Assembly: GCA_009780275.1 (NCBI GenBank)
Contig: WRAI01000021.1
Span: forward strand, 1 to 43,841
Direction of reading: 5' to 3'
DNA: 43,841 nucleotides
From: Oscillospiraceae bacterium
Lineage (GTDB): Bacteria; Bacillota; Clostridia; Oscillospirales; UBA929
Numbering within the stretch: position 1 is the stretch's first letter; each line of letters opens with the position of its first letter. This document shows positions 1 through 7,386 of the stretch, piece after piece. The position numbers were made by a program, and so were the translations under genes. The notes under the pieces are model-generated. The model saw nothing but the letters and a program-made list of their open reading frames with translations. It searched no databases and was not told the origin of the DNA.

Positions 1-112
1 AGGTCATAAAATCGTTGGTCGTTACGGCACGCACGGCGACGACATAGTTGTAAGTGCGCTTGCCGCCCTTGATGCCGACGGAAAGCGTGTCGGTCAGCAG
101 CGCGAAATATTG
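1..112 (-). pseudogene. guaA: GMP synthase (GuaA) internal fragment, cut at an integrase junction
   Basis: Read on the minus strand from 112 to 1, the sequence is open and gives [14 protein letters not shown] followed by [21 protein letters not shown] recognise this as the C-terminal dimerisation region of glutamine-hydrolysing GMP synthase, which converts XMP to GMP in the cytosol. The gene would continue off the left edge for the last 30-40 codons. Its 5' part is missing: above about position 112 the homology stops and the facing integrase reading begins. So it is either a truncated gene or a recombination or assembly junction. The match is made by eye over 37 residues. The true gene may sit elsewhere in the genome. 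Confidence 0.6.
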
Positions 113-760
113 GCCGGGGCGCTTGGGTATATTAAATACAACCCGTCGGAGGGTTGCACCTTACCCCGCGTTGTGAAAAAAGAGATACAGCCCTTGGAAG
201 ACGCTCAAATTAACGCTTTTATGAAAGCTGTGCAAGGTCACAGGTTTGAAGCGATTTATACGGTTACGCTCTTTACAGGGCTGCGACAAGGTGAAGTGCT
301 TGGTTTGACATGGGACTGTATCGACTTTGAGAATGGCGTTATTGTAGTCAATAAGCAGTTGCAGAAAGAAAAGGAAAAAGGCGGCAAATTCTATTTCACG
401 ACGCTGAAAAATGATAAGGTACGGCGCATTGCGCCAGCCGATTACGTCATGCGCCTGTTATTCGCACACAAGGGCGCACAGCTTGCCATGAAACGCACGG
501 CAGGGCAGGCATGGGACAGCAAGGACAATCTTGTGTTTACAAACGAGTTGAGCGACAATCTAGTACACGGTACGGTATATAAGAACTTCAAACGCATTGT
601 TGACGGCATTGGCGCACCTGCGGCACGTTTTCACGATTTACGCCACAGTTACGCAGTGGCGGCGTTTACCCTTGACGTATACGGTCATGTTACCGAGCGC
701 ATGAAGAAAGAGAGTGCCGCTCGAATGGACGCATATATCAAAAACGTTCAAAATCTGTAA
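110..760 (+). pseudogene. Degenerate tyrosine recombinase (integrase), truncated and internally deleted
   Basis: This is the catalytic part of a phage/ICE-type tyrosine integrase, which would cut and rejoin att sites. Seen: the first Arg box (TGLRQGEVLGLTW), the beta-hairpin with Lys, the HxxR box (HDLRHSY) and the terminal box with the Tyr nucleophile (FTLDVYGH). The N-terminal SAM-like and arm-binding domains are absent. The HDLRHSYAVAA segment is joined directly to FTLDVYGH, so about 20-26 residues that normally carry the second His/Trp active-site position are missing in frame. The frame is open to the window edge, but upstream of 110 it overlaps guaA-like sequence on the other strand and does not look like integrase. 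The TTG at 110 is only a nominal start. It runs convergently toward tRNA-Ser. Almost certainly inactive. Confidence 0.8.
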
Positions 761-800
761 AGGGTATATTAGAGGGTACAGCCCCATTTTTAGACAAATA

Positions 801-835
801 ACAAAGCCTGTAACCATTGCAGTTACAGGCTTTGT
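801..835 (-). terminator. Hairpin directly after tRNA-Ser, shared with the tRNA-Gln locus
   Basis: Perfect inverted repeat: 801-814 pairs with 822-835 around a 7-base loop. It begins three bases past the tRNA-Ser CCA end and lies between the convergent integrase remnant and the tRNA. The following T-run is weak on both strands. A near copy (AAAGCCTGTAAC...GTTACA-GCTTT) follows tRNA-Gln at 37722-37757. It could be a tRNA terminator or the end of an integrated element. Confidence 0.6.
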
Positions 836-838
836 CTG

Positions 839-929
839 TGGCGGAGAAGGAGGGATTTGAACCCTCGCGCCGCTTTCACGACCTACACCCTTAGCAGGGG
901 CGCCTCTTCGGCCTCTTGAGTACTTCTCC
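839..929 (-). tRNA. tRNA-Ser (anticodon GCT)
   Basis: Class II tRNA with a long variable arm. The acceptor stem GGAGAAG (929-923) pairs with CTTCTCC (849-843). The discriminator is G and CCA is encoded (841-839). The anticodon loop reads CTGCTAA, giving GCT, which reads AGC/AGU. The T-arm contains GGTTCAAATCC. The length of 91 with CCA fits tRNA-Ser. It is intact despite the integrase remnant beside it. Confidence 0.93.
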
Positions 930-996
930 ACGTCGATGATTTCTTATTCATCGACAATGATTGTACCATGTTGCGAGGCGGTTGTCAAGCCGTGTT

Positions 997-1896
997 TTAG
1001 TCGGCTTTCTTCATCCGACTAAACCGCACAATCAAGCATATCAACAGCAACAGAGTAAAGCCGGTTGCCATCAGCGCTACACCCCATAGCGGAATGTGAT
1101 TGTCGCCCAACCAAAGTTCGATACCAAAGCCGCGCGCCACTTCGCCGCTGATGTCTTGGTGGGTTAGTGGTGTTACGTCCGACAAGGTGTGCAGGAATGC
1201 TTGGCGTGATAGGACGGTCAGCTGTGCGAATGGCATTGCACTGAAAAAGTCGCCTACGACTTGACCAAACATCCCTAACGGCACATACGCGCCGCTGACA
1301 AAGCCGCTGAATGTGCCGACAATTGTACCGATTGCATTTAGTGTTGTTTCCGATTTCAAAAAAGAGATGATTAATAGCATAAAGACATTGCCGAAAATCA
1401 AAGAGCCGATTGTGACGAGGGAAATGAGCCCAAATTGTGCCAGCGTAAAGCTCACGCCATACATTGCCATGAAATAGACTTGGAAAAAGGCGACAAAACC
1501 GAGCAGCGCCGTGAAGCCGAGCAAAAACGAGGAGAGCAAGTAAGATGAGAGCAATCCGTTGCGCTTCATGGGCGACACCAAGAAATCAGACAGTACGTTT
1601 TTTTCGCGGTCGGATACCATCAATGCCAGTGTTGACAGGGATAGTGTAATGGCACCGATGGGAATAATGGCGGCAAACATCAGGCTGTCGGCGAGCCATT
1701 GCAGGTTTTCACGCGGCACGGTCATGCCTAACTCTTCGGTGGTGATGTGTGTCCAGTTGTCGGTATAGACGTTGCGGAAGATGGCGAAGTGTAAGGCAAT
1801 CAAAATGATGACAGCCAGCAGTGAGAAGAAAATATTGCCTTTTGTGCGGTAGAAGATTTTTATGTCGCGGATCACGAGGCTTTTCAAATGGTTCAT
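997..1896 (-). CDS. ABC-2 type transporter permease
   Basis: Membrane subunit of an ABC exporter, 299 residues. Seen: an N-terminal cytoplasmic stretch (SLVIRDIKIFYRTKGN) typical of ABC-2 permeases, a first membrane helix at about 22-40, an extracellular loop to about 70, then a cluster of five or so hydrophobic helices ending at about 290 before a basic tail. The start codon overlaps the last codon of the ATPase gene by 4 bases (ATGA), so the two are translationally coupled. Family knowledge: such pairs export lipids, peptides or drugs. The substrate cannot be told from sequence. Confidence 0.88.
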   Translation of the reverse strand: MNHLKSLVIRDIKIFYRTKGNIFFSLLAVIILIALHFAIFRNVYTDNWTHITTEELGMTVPRENLQWLADSLMFAAIIPIGAITLSLSTLALMVSDREKNVLSDFLVSPMKRNGLLSSYLLSSFLLGFTALLGFVAFFQVYFMAMYGVSFTLAQFGLISLVTIGSLIFGNVFMLLIISFLKSETTLNAIGTIVGTFSGFVSGAYVPLGMFGQVVGDFFSAMPFAQLTVLSRQAFLHTLSDVTPLTHQDISGEVARGFGIELWLGDNHIPLWGVALMATGFTLLLLICLIVRFSRMKKAD

Positions 1897-2801
1897 TCTG
1901 CCTTCCTCCCCACTACGTTTAAGAATACGCTGTCCATGCTGCCTTTTTCCATTTCAAAGCTGTCCAGATAGGGCTTTACTTTGGATAGTAGGTCGATGGC
2001 TTCTATGCCGTTTTTCAGTTTTACGATGTAAGTGTCGGCAATGAGATCGTAATTCTGCAAATGTTGTTCCAACGCGGCGTTGGCGCCGCCTTTGACGACA
2101 AGGCGCAAAATATCTGTTGAATACTGCGTTTTCAGTCGTTGCGGTGTGTCGATGCAGAGAATTTTGCCGTTGTCCATAATGGCGACGCGGTCGGCGTGTT
2201 CGGTTTCCTCCATGTAGTGGGTGGTAAGGAACACTGTCATGCGCGATTCTTTGCGGATGTCTTCGATGGTCTCCCATAGTTCAATGCGGCTTTGGGGGTC
2301 AAGGCCGGTGGTCGGCTCATCAAGGAACAAAATGCTGGGAGAGGCTATTAAAGCGCGTGCGATATCGCACTTGCGTCGCTGGCCGCCGGATAGCTTGCCG
2401 TATGGCTGCTTGAGGAAACTTGTCATAGACAGTCGTTCGGCGAGCGCAGTCAAACGCTTCTTAGCATTTGATGCGCTGAGACCGTACAAGGCGGCGCGGC
2501 TGATGACGTTTTCTTCAGCTGTCAGCACGTTGTCCAGCACATTGCCTTGAAAGACAACGCCGATTTTTTGTCGGATGGCATTATCGTCTTGGCCGAGAGC
2601 TATGCCGTCGAGCATGACATTGCCGGAGGTCTTTTGCACCAGCGTACAAATGATATTGATGGTGGTGCTTTTGCCTGCGCCGTTGACGCCCAATAGGCAG
2701 AACAGCTCGCCGGCATTGACGTTGAAACTGATGCCGTCGACGGCATTTGTGGCTGCTGTGGCGTAACGTTTGATTAAGTTTTGGATGGATAATATGCTCA
2801 C
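1893..2801 (-). CDS. ABC transporter ATP-binding protein (DrrA-like)
   Basis: ATPase subunit that powers the downstream permease, 302 residues. Walker A GVNGAGKST is at 38-46, the Q-loop VFQG at 83-86, the signature LSGGQ at 137-141, Walker B ILFLDEPTTG at 157-166 and the H-loop His at about 195. The C-terminal 80 residues form the accessory domain seen in DrrA/CcmA-type exporters. The start is a GTG at 2801, placed just after an AGGAGG ribosome-binding site. The first gene of a two-gene operon; no regulator gene is adjacent. Confidence 0.92.
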   Translation of the reverse strand: MSILSIQNLIKRYATAATNAVDGISFNVNAGELFCLLGVNGAGKSTTINIICTLVQKTSGNVMLDGIALGQDDNAIRQKIGVVFQGNVLDNVLTAEENVISRAALYGLSASNAKKRLTALAERLSMTSFLKQPYGKLSGGQRRKCDIARALIASPSILFLDEPTTGLDPQSRIELWETIEDIRKESRMTVFLTTHYMEETEHADRVAIMDNGKILCIDTPQRLKTQYSTDILRLVVKGGANAALEQHLQNYDLIADTYIVKLKNGIEAIDLLSKVKPYLDSFEMEKGSMDSVFLNVVGRKAE

Positions 2802-2929
2802 GATAGCCTCCTATGTTATAGGGCACCCTTGTGCGTCCCGTAAAATGGTGAGTGGGCAGATATTCAACGAGATGCGCGGGGGTGTGTCCGCTATGAAATC
2901 TTAAAATAGTATATCATAAAAAATCATGC

Positions 2930-2958
2930 TGGACAAGCCTTTGTTTGTCGTGTATAAT
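2930..2958 (+). promoter_or_regulatory. Sigma-A-type promoter for the SPFH gene
   Basis: TGGACA at 2930-2935, a 17-base spacer and a perfect TATAAT at 2953-2958. The start codon follows about 50 bases later with an AGGAGG site at 2995-3000. Confidence 0.65.
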
Positions 2959-3008
2959 ACATGTTAACATAGCATACATTCTATATACAAAAGCAGGAGG
3001 CAACCATC

Positions 3009-3935
3009 ATGGCAACGACAATTATTTTGGCGAGCATCGGCGTAGTGGTGCTTATTCTTATCTTAACGGGACTGTTTACTGTGCAGCAGCAAACGGTCGC
3101 CATCATTGAACGGTTTGGCAAATTTAAACGGGCTGTCAATGCGGGGTTGCATTTGCGTTTTCCGCTGGGCATTGACCGCGTGGTCTATCGCGTGCAACTG
3201 CGTGTACAGCAAAACCACATTATTATTGAAACAAAAACGCGTGACAATGTGTTTGTGCATATGAACGTTGCCGTGCATTATCAAGTTGACCCGGGGAAAG
3301 TCAAAGAGGCATATTATTCGCTGGTTGATCCGGTGCGGCAGTTGACATCCTATGTTGAGGATGCCATTCGCTCATCGTTGCCGAAATATACGCTCGATGA
3401 GTCGTTTGAGCGCGAGGATGATATTGCCGGTGATGTGCATAAACAGCTCAGTGAAGAGATGGCGAAGTTTGGCTACATCATTATCCGCACATTGATTACG
3501 GCGATTGAACCGGCGGCCGGCGTTAAAGACGCTATGAACGCCATTAATGCGGCACAGCGCCAAAAAATGGCGGCGCAGGAGCTGGCAAACGCCGATAAAA
3601 TTCGTGTCGTCACTGCCGCTGAGGCTGAGGCTGACCGTAACCGTTTGCACGGCGAGGGCATTGCCAATCAACGCAAGGCCATCATTGACGGGTTGAACAG
3701 TTCGTTCGGCGAGTTGAAGTCGACGGGGCTGAGCGAAAAAGATGTTATGAGCATTCTGTTGACCGAGCAGTATCTTGATATGATGGGTTCGTTTGCCCGT
3801 GAGGGAACGCATACGATTTTGCTGCCAAGCAACGCAATGGGCGCGGAGGATATTCGCACACAGCTTTTGAGCGCTTTTGCCGCCAATCAGGAGAAAGTGA
3901 CAAAATCTAGGGCTAAGGCGGCGGCTGATAAGTAA
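3009..3935 (+). CDS. SPFH/Band 7 membrane protein (stomatin/slipin-like)
   Basis: Membrane scaffold protein of 308 residues. Seen: an N-terminal hydrophobic segment at about 5-25, then the Band 7 signature VQQQTVAIIERFGKFKR, the ...GLHLRFPLGIDRV strand pattern and a long helical Ala/Glu/Arg-rich region (about 175-225) as in stomatins. It ends with a hydrophilic tail. Family role: oligomeric cages that organise membrane microdomains or regulate proteases. No NfeD-type partner gene is adjacent, so it appears to be a single-gene unit with its own promoter and terminator. Confidence 0.88.
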   Translation: MATTIILASIGVVVLILILTGLFTVQQQTVAIIERFGKFKRAVNAGLHLRFPLGIDRVVYRVQLRVQQNHIIIETKTRDNVFVHMNVAVHYQVDPGKVKEAYYSLVDPVRQLTSYVEDAIRSSLPKYTLDESFEREDDIAGDVHKQLSEEMAKFGYIIIRTLITAIEPAAGVKDAMNAINAAQRQKMAAQELANADKIRVVTAAEAEADRNRLHGEGIANQRKAIIDGLNSSFGELKSTGLSEKDVMSILLTEQYLDMMGSFAREGTHTILLPSNAMGAEDIRTQLLSAFAANQEKVTKSRAKAAADK

Positions 3936-3953
3936 GTATTTTTTGTGAAGTAA

Positions 3954-4004
3954 AGCCCCCATAGGATAGCGCCGGGAAGGCACTGTCTTACGGGGGCTGA
4001 TTTT
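3954..4004 (+). terminator. Bidirectional intrinsic terminator
   Basis: AGCCCCC at 3954-3960 pairs with GGGGGCT at 3992-3998. Further pairing inside gives a long stem, and GATTTTT follows. It lies between the convergent SPFH gene and the PNPOx-like gene and could serve both. Confidence 0.75.
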
Positions 4005-4015
4005 TGTGTGTAGGC

Positions 4016-4447
4016 CTATACCGTGCCTGCTATGTCCTCGCCGTCTATGAAGAGTTTGTAGCGCTTAGTCGTGAACTTTAACACGCAGTAGTTGGGGTCG
4101 TCCGACCCTGTGAAGTGATGTGAGAGACCGTCATACCACATTTCGCGCTTTACGTCAGCTGCGGTGATGATCTCTATTTCGCCGACCAGGTTGATGCAGT
4201 GTTCGGCGGTGCCGAAACAGACGCTGGCACGATTGCATTTAGCAGCTCTTTTTGCTCTGTTTTCGTCGAGCATTGTGCCGAATGTAATCCAGTTGATATC
4301 TTCTGACCTTGACGGCATCATGATTGAAGCAGTGGGAAAGCCCTCTTCGTCGATCAGCGAAAGAGTGCATATCCCAAAGCCTGTTTTGCCGCGCGCAGAG
4401 TTTGCCACAATGACTTCGGCAGCTTTAGCGATCGCATTTTGTTTCAT
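4016..4447 (-). CDS. Pyridoxamine 5'-phosphate oxidase-like flavin-binding protein
   Basis: Small 143-residue split-barrel protein. The pattern GFGICTLSLIDEEGFPTASIMMPS, then WITFGTMLDENRAKR, then VCFG...INLVGEIEII matches the general-stress-protein-26/PNPOx-like family. These bind FMN or related cofactors; most members are not true pyridoxamine oxidases. It sits downstream of the AraC regulator on the same strand with a 40-base gap and may be its target or an independent gene. The AAAGG site ahead of ATG 4447 supports this start. Confidence 0.75.
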   Translation of the reverse strand: MKQNAIAKAAEVIVANSARGKTGFGICTLSLIDEEGFPTASIMMPSRSEDINWITFGTMLDENRAKRAAKCNRASVCFGTAEHCINLVGEIEIITAADVKREMWYDGLSHHFTGSDDPNYCVLKFTTKRYKLFIDGEDIAGTV

Positions 4448-4490
4448 ATTTCCACAACCTTTCTGCTTGAATAAGCACTGTAATTATACC

Positions 4491-5324
4491 TCAAAACTTA
4501 CTCGTATTGATGTAAAAATCGGACATATTATTGCGATATTCTTGTGGCGTAACGCCGCATACCGACTTGAAATCGCGGGCGAAATGAGATAAGTCGTAAA
4601 ACGCCATAACATCAGAAATAAACATTATGCTGTAATCGGCCTTTTTTAACAGGCGAAAGGATTTGTTGATCCGAAGCAGCCTTGAGAACGATTTTGCGCT
4701 CACGCCCACATGCTGTTTGAAAATTCGGTTCAATTGACGCTGGCTGTAATGAATGTTATCGGATACTTCTTGTATGGAGATATTGCCGGAACAAGCGATG
4801 ATGTTTTGAAGTGCCGGCATTAGTTGTTGGCAGTGTGTTGTATACATGTTTTCCAGCAACAGTGTATCAAGGCTGTTTATAAGTTCGTAAATATTGCCGG
4901 CCTTTTCGATTGCGTCAGAGAGCAGCTTGCTTAATGCAAGATCAATGACTTCAAACGAAAGTGATTGATCGGCTAAATGACTTTGAGGTATGCCTGTAAG
5001 GGCGTATAGTCCGGCCGGCTTAAATTCTATGGTGACGATCATGTTAAGTTGGTTGACTTGACTGCCGTATGTATATGGTTTTGTGCCGGGACCGTCCAAA
5101 TGAACGGACAAATTTTGATTGTTGTTTTCAATGGAAATGGTCGCACATCCGGATGGTATGGCAGTAAAACCGTTAGGGATGATATCTCTTGTAGGAAAAG
5201 TAATGTTATAATTTGAAATGTATTCCCTTACGTTTGGATGAGGCAACAGGCATATAAATTCATTTGTTCGGAGTAATATGCGATGCTTTTCTTCAAATGT
5301 GTGTATGTCTTTTTGTGAAATCAT
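4491..5324 (-). CDS. AraC family transcriptional regulator
   Basis: DNA-binding regulator, 277 residues. The C-terminal third holds two helix-turn-helix motifs: ISIQEVSDNIHYSQRQLNRIFK and the second around FISDVMAFYDLSHFARDFK, ending with the family hallmark GVTPQEYRNN. The N-terminal 150 residues resemble the effector domain often found in AraC proteins with a DUF6597-like front end. The ligand is unknown. It is divergent from ispD, with which it shares a 137-base intergenic region containing both promoters. Confidence 0.87.
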   Translation of the reverse strand: MISQKDIHTFEEKHRILLRTNEFICLLPHPNVREYISNYNITFPTRDIIPNGFTAIPSGCATISIENNNQNLSVHLDGPGTKPYTYGSQVNQLNMIVTIEFKPAGLYALTGIPQSHLADQSLSFEVIDLALSKLLSDAIEKAGNIYELINSLDTLLLENMYTTHCQQLMPALQNIIACSGNISIQEVSDNIHYSQRQLNRIFKQHVGVSAKSFSRLLRINKSFRLLKKADYSIMFISDVMAFYDLSHFARDFKSVCGVTPQEYRNNMSDFYINTSKF

Positions 5325-5357
5325 AGTTAGTACCCTCTATTGGACAGCGTCAAAACA

Positions 5358-5386
5358 AGCGTACCACAACAGTCGGCCAATGTCAA
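5358..5386 (-). promoter_or_regulatory. Promoter for the AraC regulator gene
   Basis: On the minus strand TTGACA (5386-5381), a 17-base spacer and TACGCT (5363-5358). It is divergent from the ispD promoter at 5404-5432. Confidence 0.55.
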
Positions 5387-5403
5387 CGACTATCTGTAAA
5401 GAC

Positions 5404-5432
5404 TGGACAAGCAGGCATTTATCGGATAGAAT
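5404..5432 (+). promoter_or_regulatory. Promoter for ispD-ispF
   Basis: TGGACA (5404-5409), a 17-base spacer and TAGAAT (5427-5432), 30 bases ahead of the ispD start. Confidence 0.6.
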
Positions 5433-5461
5433 AGGCGTATATTTTTACCGAGGTGGTTTTC

Positions 5462-6199
5462 ATGCCGTTACGTAAAGCAAAAAAAAAGTCTGCCGTTCAA
5501 CGCATTAAATGCACTGCTGTTGTGCCGGCTGCCGGCGCGTCTTCACGGTTTGGGGAGACCGCTGCCGGGACATCAAAGCTGATGGCCGAGTTTTTCGGAA
5601 AACCGGTACTTGTCTATGCATTGCAAGCTTTGCAGGACAGTCAAGCGATCGATGATGTTGTTGTCGCGGCACAGCGCGAGATGATACCGGTTATTTATGA
5701 ATTGTGCAAGCAATTTGCGCTGACAAAAGTTACGAAAATTGTGTGCGGCGGTGAGAACCGTTTGCAGTCGGTGCGCGCGGCGTTGCAGGAGATTGACGAT
5801 GATGTACAGTTGGTGGCCGTGCATGACGGTGCGCGACCGCTGGTACGGATGGCGGATATTGACGCTGTTGTGTCACAAGCGGCGACGTATGGTGCGGCTA
5901 TTTTGGCTGTGCCGTTGAAAGATACAGTCAAAGAAGTACAGGGCGGCTTGGTTAAGCACACCATTCAACGTGCTAAATATCACGCTGTGCAGACGCCGCA
6001 GGTGTTTGATTTGCTTGTGCTGCGTGAGGCGCTGACACGGGCGGCGCGGTTGGGCGAAGATATCACAGACGATAGCATGGCGGTTGAGCGGTTGGGTGTG
6101 CCTGTGCATGTTGTGTCGGGCAGTTATGATAATATTAAAATCACCACGCCGGAGGATTTGGCTGTTGCGGCGGCGTTATGGGAGGAAATAAATGTTTAG
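5462..6199 (+). CDS. ispD: 2-C-methyl-D-erythritol 4-phosphate cytidylyltransferase
   Basis: Third step of the MEP isoprenoid pathway: joins CTP and 2-C-methylerythritol 4-phosphate to CDP-ME. Seen: the nucleotide-binding loop [11 protein letters not shown] near the N-terminus, [11 protein letters not shown] in the middle and the closing [14 protein letters not shown]. Length 245 fits the family. I place the start at ATG 5462, since GAGGTGG at 5450-5456 sits at good distance. A GTG at 5453 would overlap that site. The basic N-terminal stretch (LRKAKKKS) is slightly longer than usual. The gene overlaps ispF by 8 bases. Confidence 0.95.
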   Translation: MPLRKAKKKSAVQRIKCTAVVPAAGASSRFGETAAGTSKLMAEFFGKPVLVYALQALQDSQAIDDVVVAAQREMIPVIYELCKQFALTKVTKIVCGGENRLQSVRAALQEIDDDVQLVAVHDGARPLVRMADIDAVVSQAATYGAAILAVPLKDTVKEVQGGLVKHTIQRAKYHAVQTPQVFDLLVLREALTRAARLGEDITDDSMAVERLGVPVHVVSGSYDNIKITTPEDLAVAAALWEEINV

Positions 6200-6668
6200 A
6201 GTGGGACAGGGCTTTGACGCCCATCGTCTTGTCGAGGGACATAAGCTTATCCTTGGTGGGGTGGCCGTGCCGCACGACAAAGGGTTGTTGGGGCATTCCG
6301 ATGCCGATGTGTTGGTTCACGCCATTTGCGACGCGCTGCTCGGCGCATTAGCGTTGGGTGATATTGGCAAGCACTTTCCACCGACTGACCCGCAGTATAA
6401 AGATTGTGACAGTATGGTATTGCTGCGTGCCGTGGGTGAATTGCTGGCGGGAAAAGGGTATGCAATCTCCAATGTTGACAGCACCATTGTTGCGCAAGTG
6501 CCCAAGTTGGCACCGTATATGGGAACAATGCGTGTGAATATCGCTGCTGTGCTAGGCCTTTCGCCCGATGTCATCAGCGTTAAAGCAACGACTGAAGAAA
6601 GCATGGGGTATACGGGGCGCAGTGAGGGGATTAGTGCGATGGCGGTTTGCTTAATCGCGGAAGGATAA
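6192..6668 (+). CDS. ispF: 2-C-methyl-D-erythritol 2,4-cyclodiphosphate synthase
   Basis: Converts CDP-ME 2-phosphate to the cyclodiphosphate with release of CMP in the MEP pathway; a zinc trimer. Seen: the metal ligands in GFDAHRL (Asp8 and His10) and the [12 protein letters not shown] helix with the third ligand His, KHFPPTDP, and the C-terminal [17 protein letters not shown] signature. Length 158 is typical. It is coupled to ispD by the overlap; the GGAGG at 6180-6184 inside ispD serves as its ribosome-binding site. No ispE lies nearby. Confidence 0.96.
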   Translation: MFRVGQGFDAHRLVEGHKLILGGVAVPHDKGLLGHSDADVLVHAICDALLGALALGDIGKHFPPTDPQYKDCDSMVLLRAVGELLAGKGYAISNVDSTIVAQVPKLAPYMGTMRVNIAAVLGLSPDVISVKATTEESMGYTGRSEGISAMAVCLIAEG

Positions 6669-6677
6669 GAGGACAAA

Positions 6678-7163
6678 ATGCCTAAGCAAAAGCTAATTAT
6701 AATCAGTGGCTCGCCTTGTGTTGGCAAGACCACGGTGGCGGAGCAGCTATTCGAATCACTTGAAAATTGCGCCCACCTGGATGGCGACTGGGTATGGCGC
6801 ATCAATCCGTTTTCAATCGCTGATCCAAGGCTGCGCAACGGCGATAAAAATATGTCCTTTGTGTTGTCCACGTACTTAAATTCGGATTTTGAGTATGTGA
6901 TTTTTTCTTCGGTGGTGGCAATGTATAAGCATATTCGCGAGCCGATATTGCGGGATATTACAGCAAAGAATTTTATGACCATTGGCTTTACGCTGACTTG
7001 CTCGGAAGAAACGCTGACAGTGCGACATAAGAATCGTGGCGATGATGGCGAGGTGGATTTTCGATGGCTGCGAGAAGCACCGTATCCGAATGATTATGTC
7101 ATCCACACTGATGGCAAAATGGCAGCACAAATTGTTGCCGAAATAAAAGGGATAATTGGGTAG
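6678..7163 (+). CDS. Small P-loop kinase-like protein
   Basis: 161-residue P-loop NTPase. Walker A GSPCVGKTT is at about 11-19, followed by a nucleoside/shikimate-kinase-like layout (HLDGDWVWRINPF as a likely substrate-binding strand). A Walker B-like strand is YVIFSS at about 75. LID-type basic residues (RHKNRGDD) are at about 115. Bacterial homologues are usually annotated as AAA-type or nucleotide kinases of unknown substrate. It follows ispF by 9 bases and is probably cotranscribed. The target of phosphorylation is not inferable. Confidence 0.7.
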   Translation: MPKQKLIIISGSPCVGKTTVAEQLFESLENCAHLDGDWVWRINPFSIADPRLRNGDKNMSFVLSTYLNSDFEYVIFSSVVAMYKHIREPILRDITAKNFMTIGFTLTCSEETLTVRHKNRGDDGEVDFRWLREAPYPNDYVIHTDGKMAAQIVAEIKGIIG

Positions 7164-7374
7164 TGAAAATGGAGCTATTTACGAAAGATTTGGCGTTGCG
7201 AACGGTTGAAATGCGTGACATTGAGGAAGTTGCGCGCATGTGGGCGTTGCATCGTATCGAGTTCAAGTGAGAGCCAAAATGGTCCTTTATAAATATGATG
7301 AGGAAAGCGGCGACCCACTATTTTATACGGATAAAGATATTTATTTCAAAATGAAGGATTTCCACGGGCATTAG
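7163..7374 (+). pseudogene. GNAT acetyltransferase remnant
   Basis: A GTG at 7163 opens a 35-codon frame reading LALRTVEMRDIEEVARMWAL, the usual start of a GNAT N-acetyltransferase, which hits TGA at 7268. A second frame at 7279-7374 (31 codons, ending in KMKDFHGH) looks like the tail of such a protein. The acetyl-CoA-binding core is missing. I read this as a gene with a large internal deletion plus a frame change. The N-terminal match is moderate and the tail match is weak. Confidence 0.5.
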
Positions 7375-7386
7375 AGGACAACAGGA

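Noticed and set aside
6317..6982. Minus-strand open frame of 221 codons over ispF and the P-loop gene
   Set aside because: Both plus-strand genes have clear motifs; the minus translation is low-complexity Ser/Thr-rich antisense.
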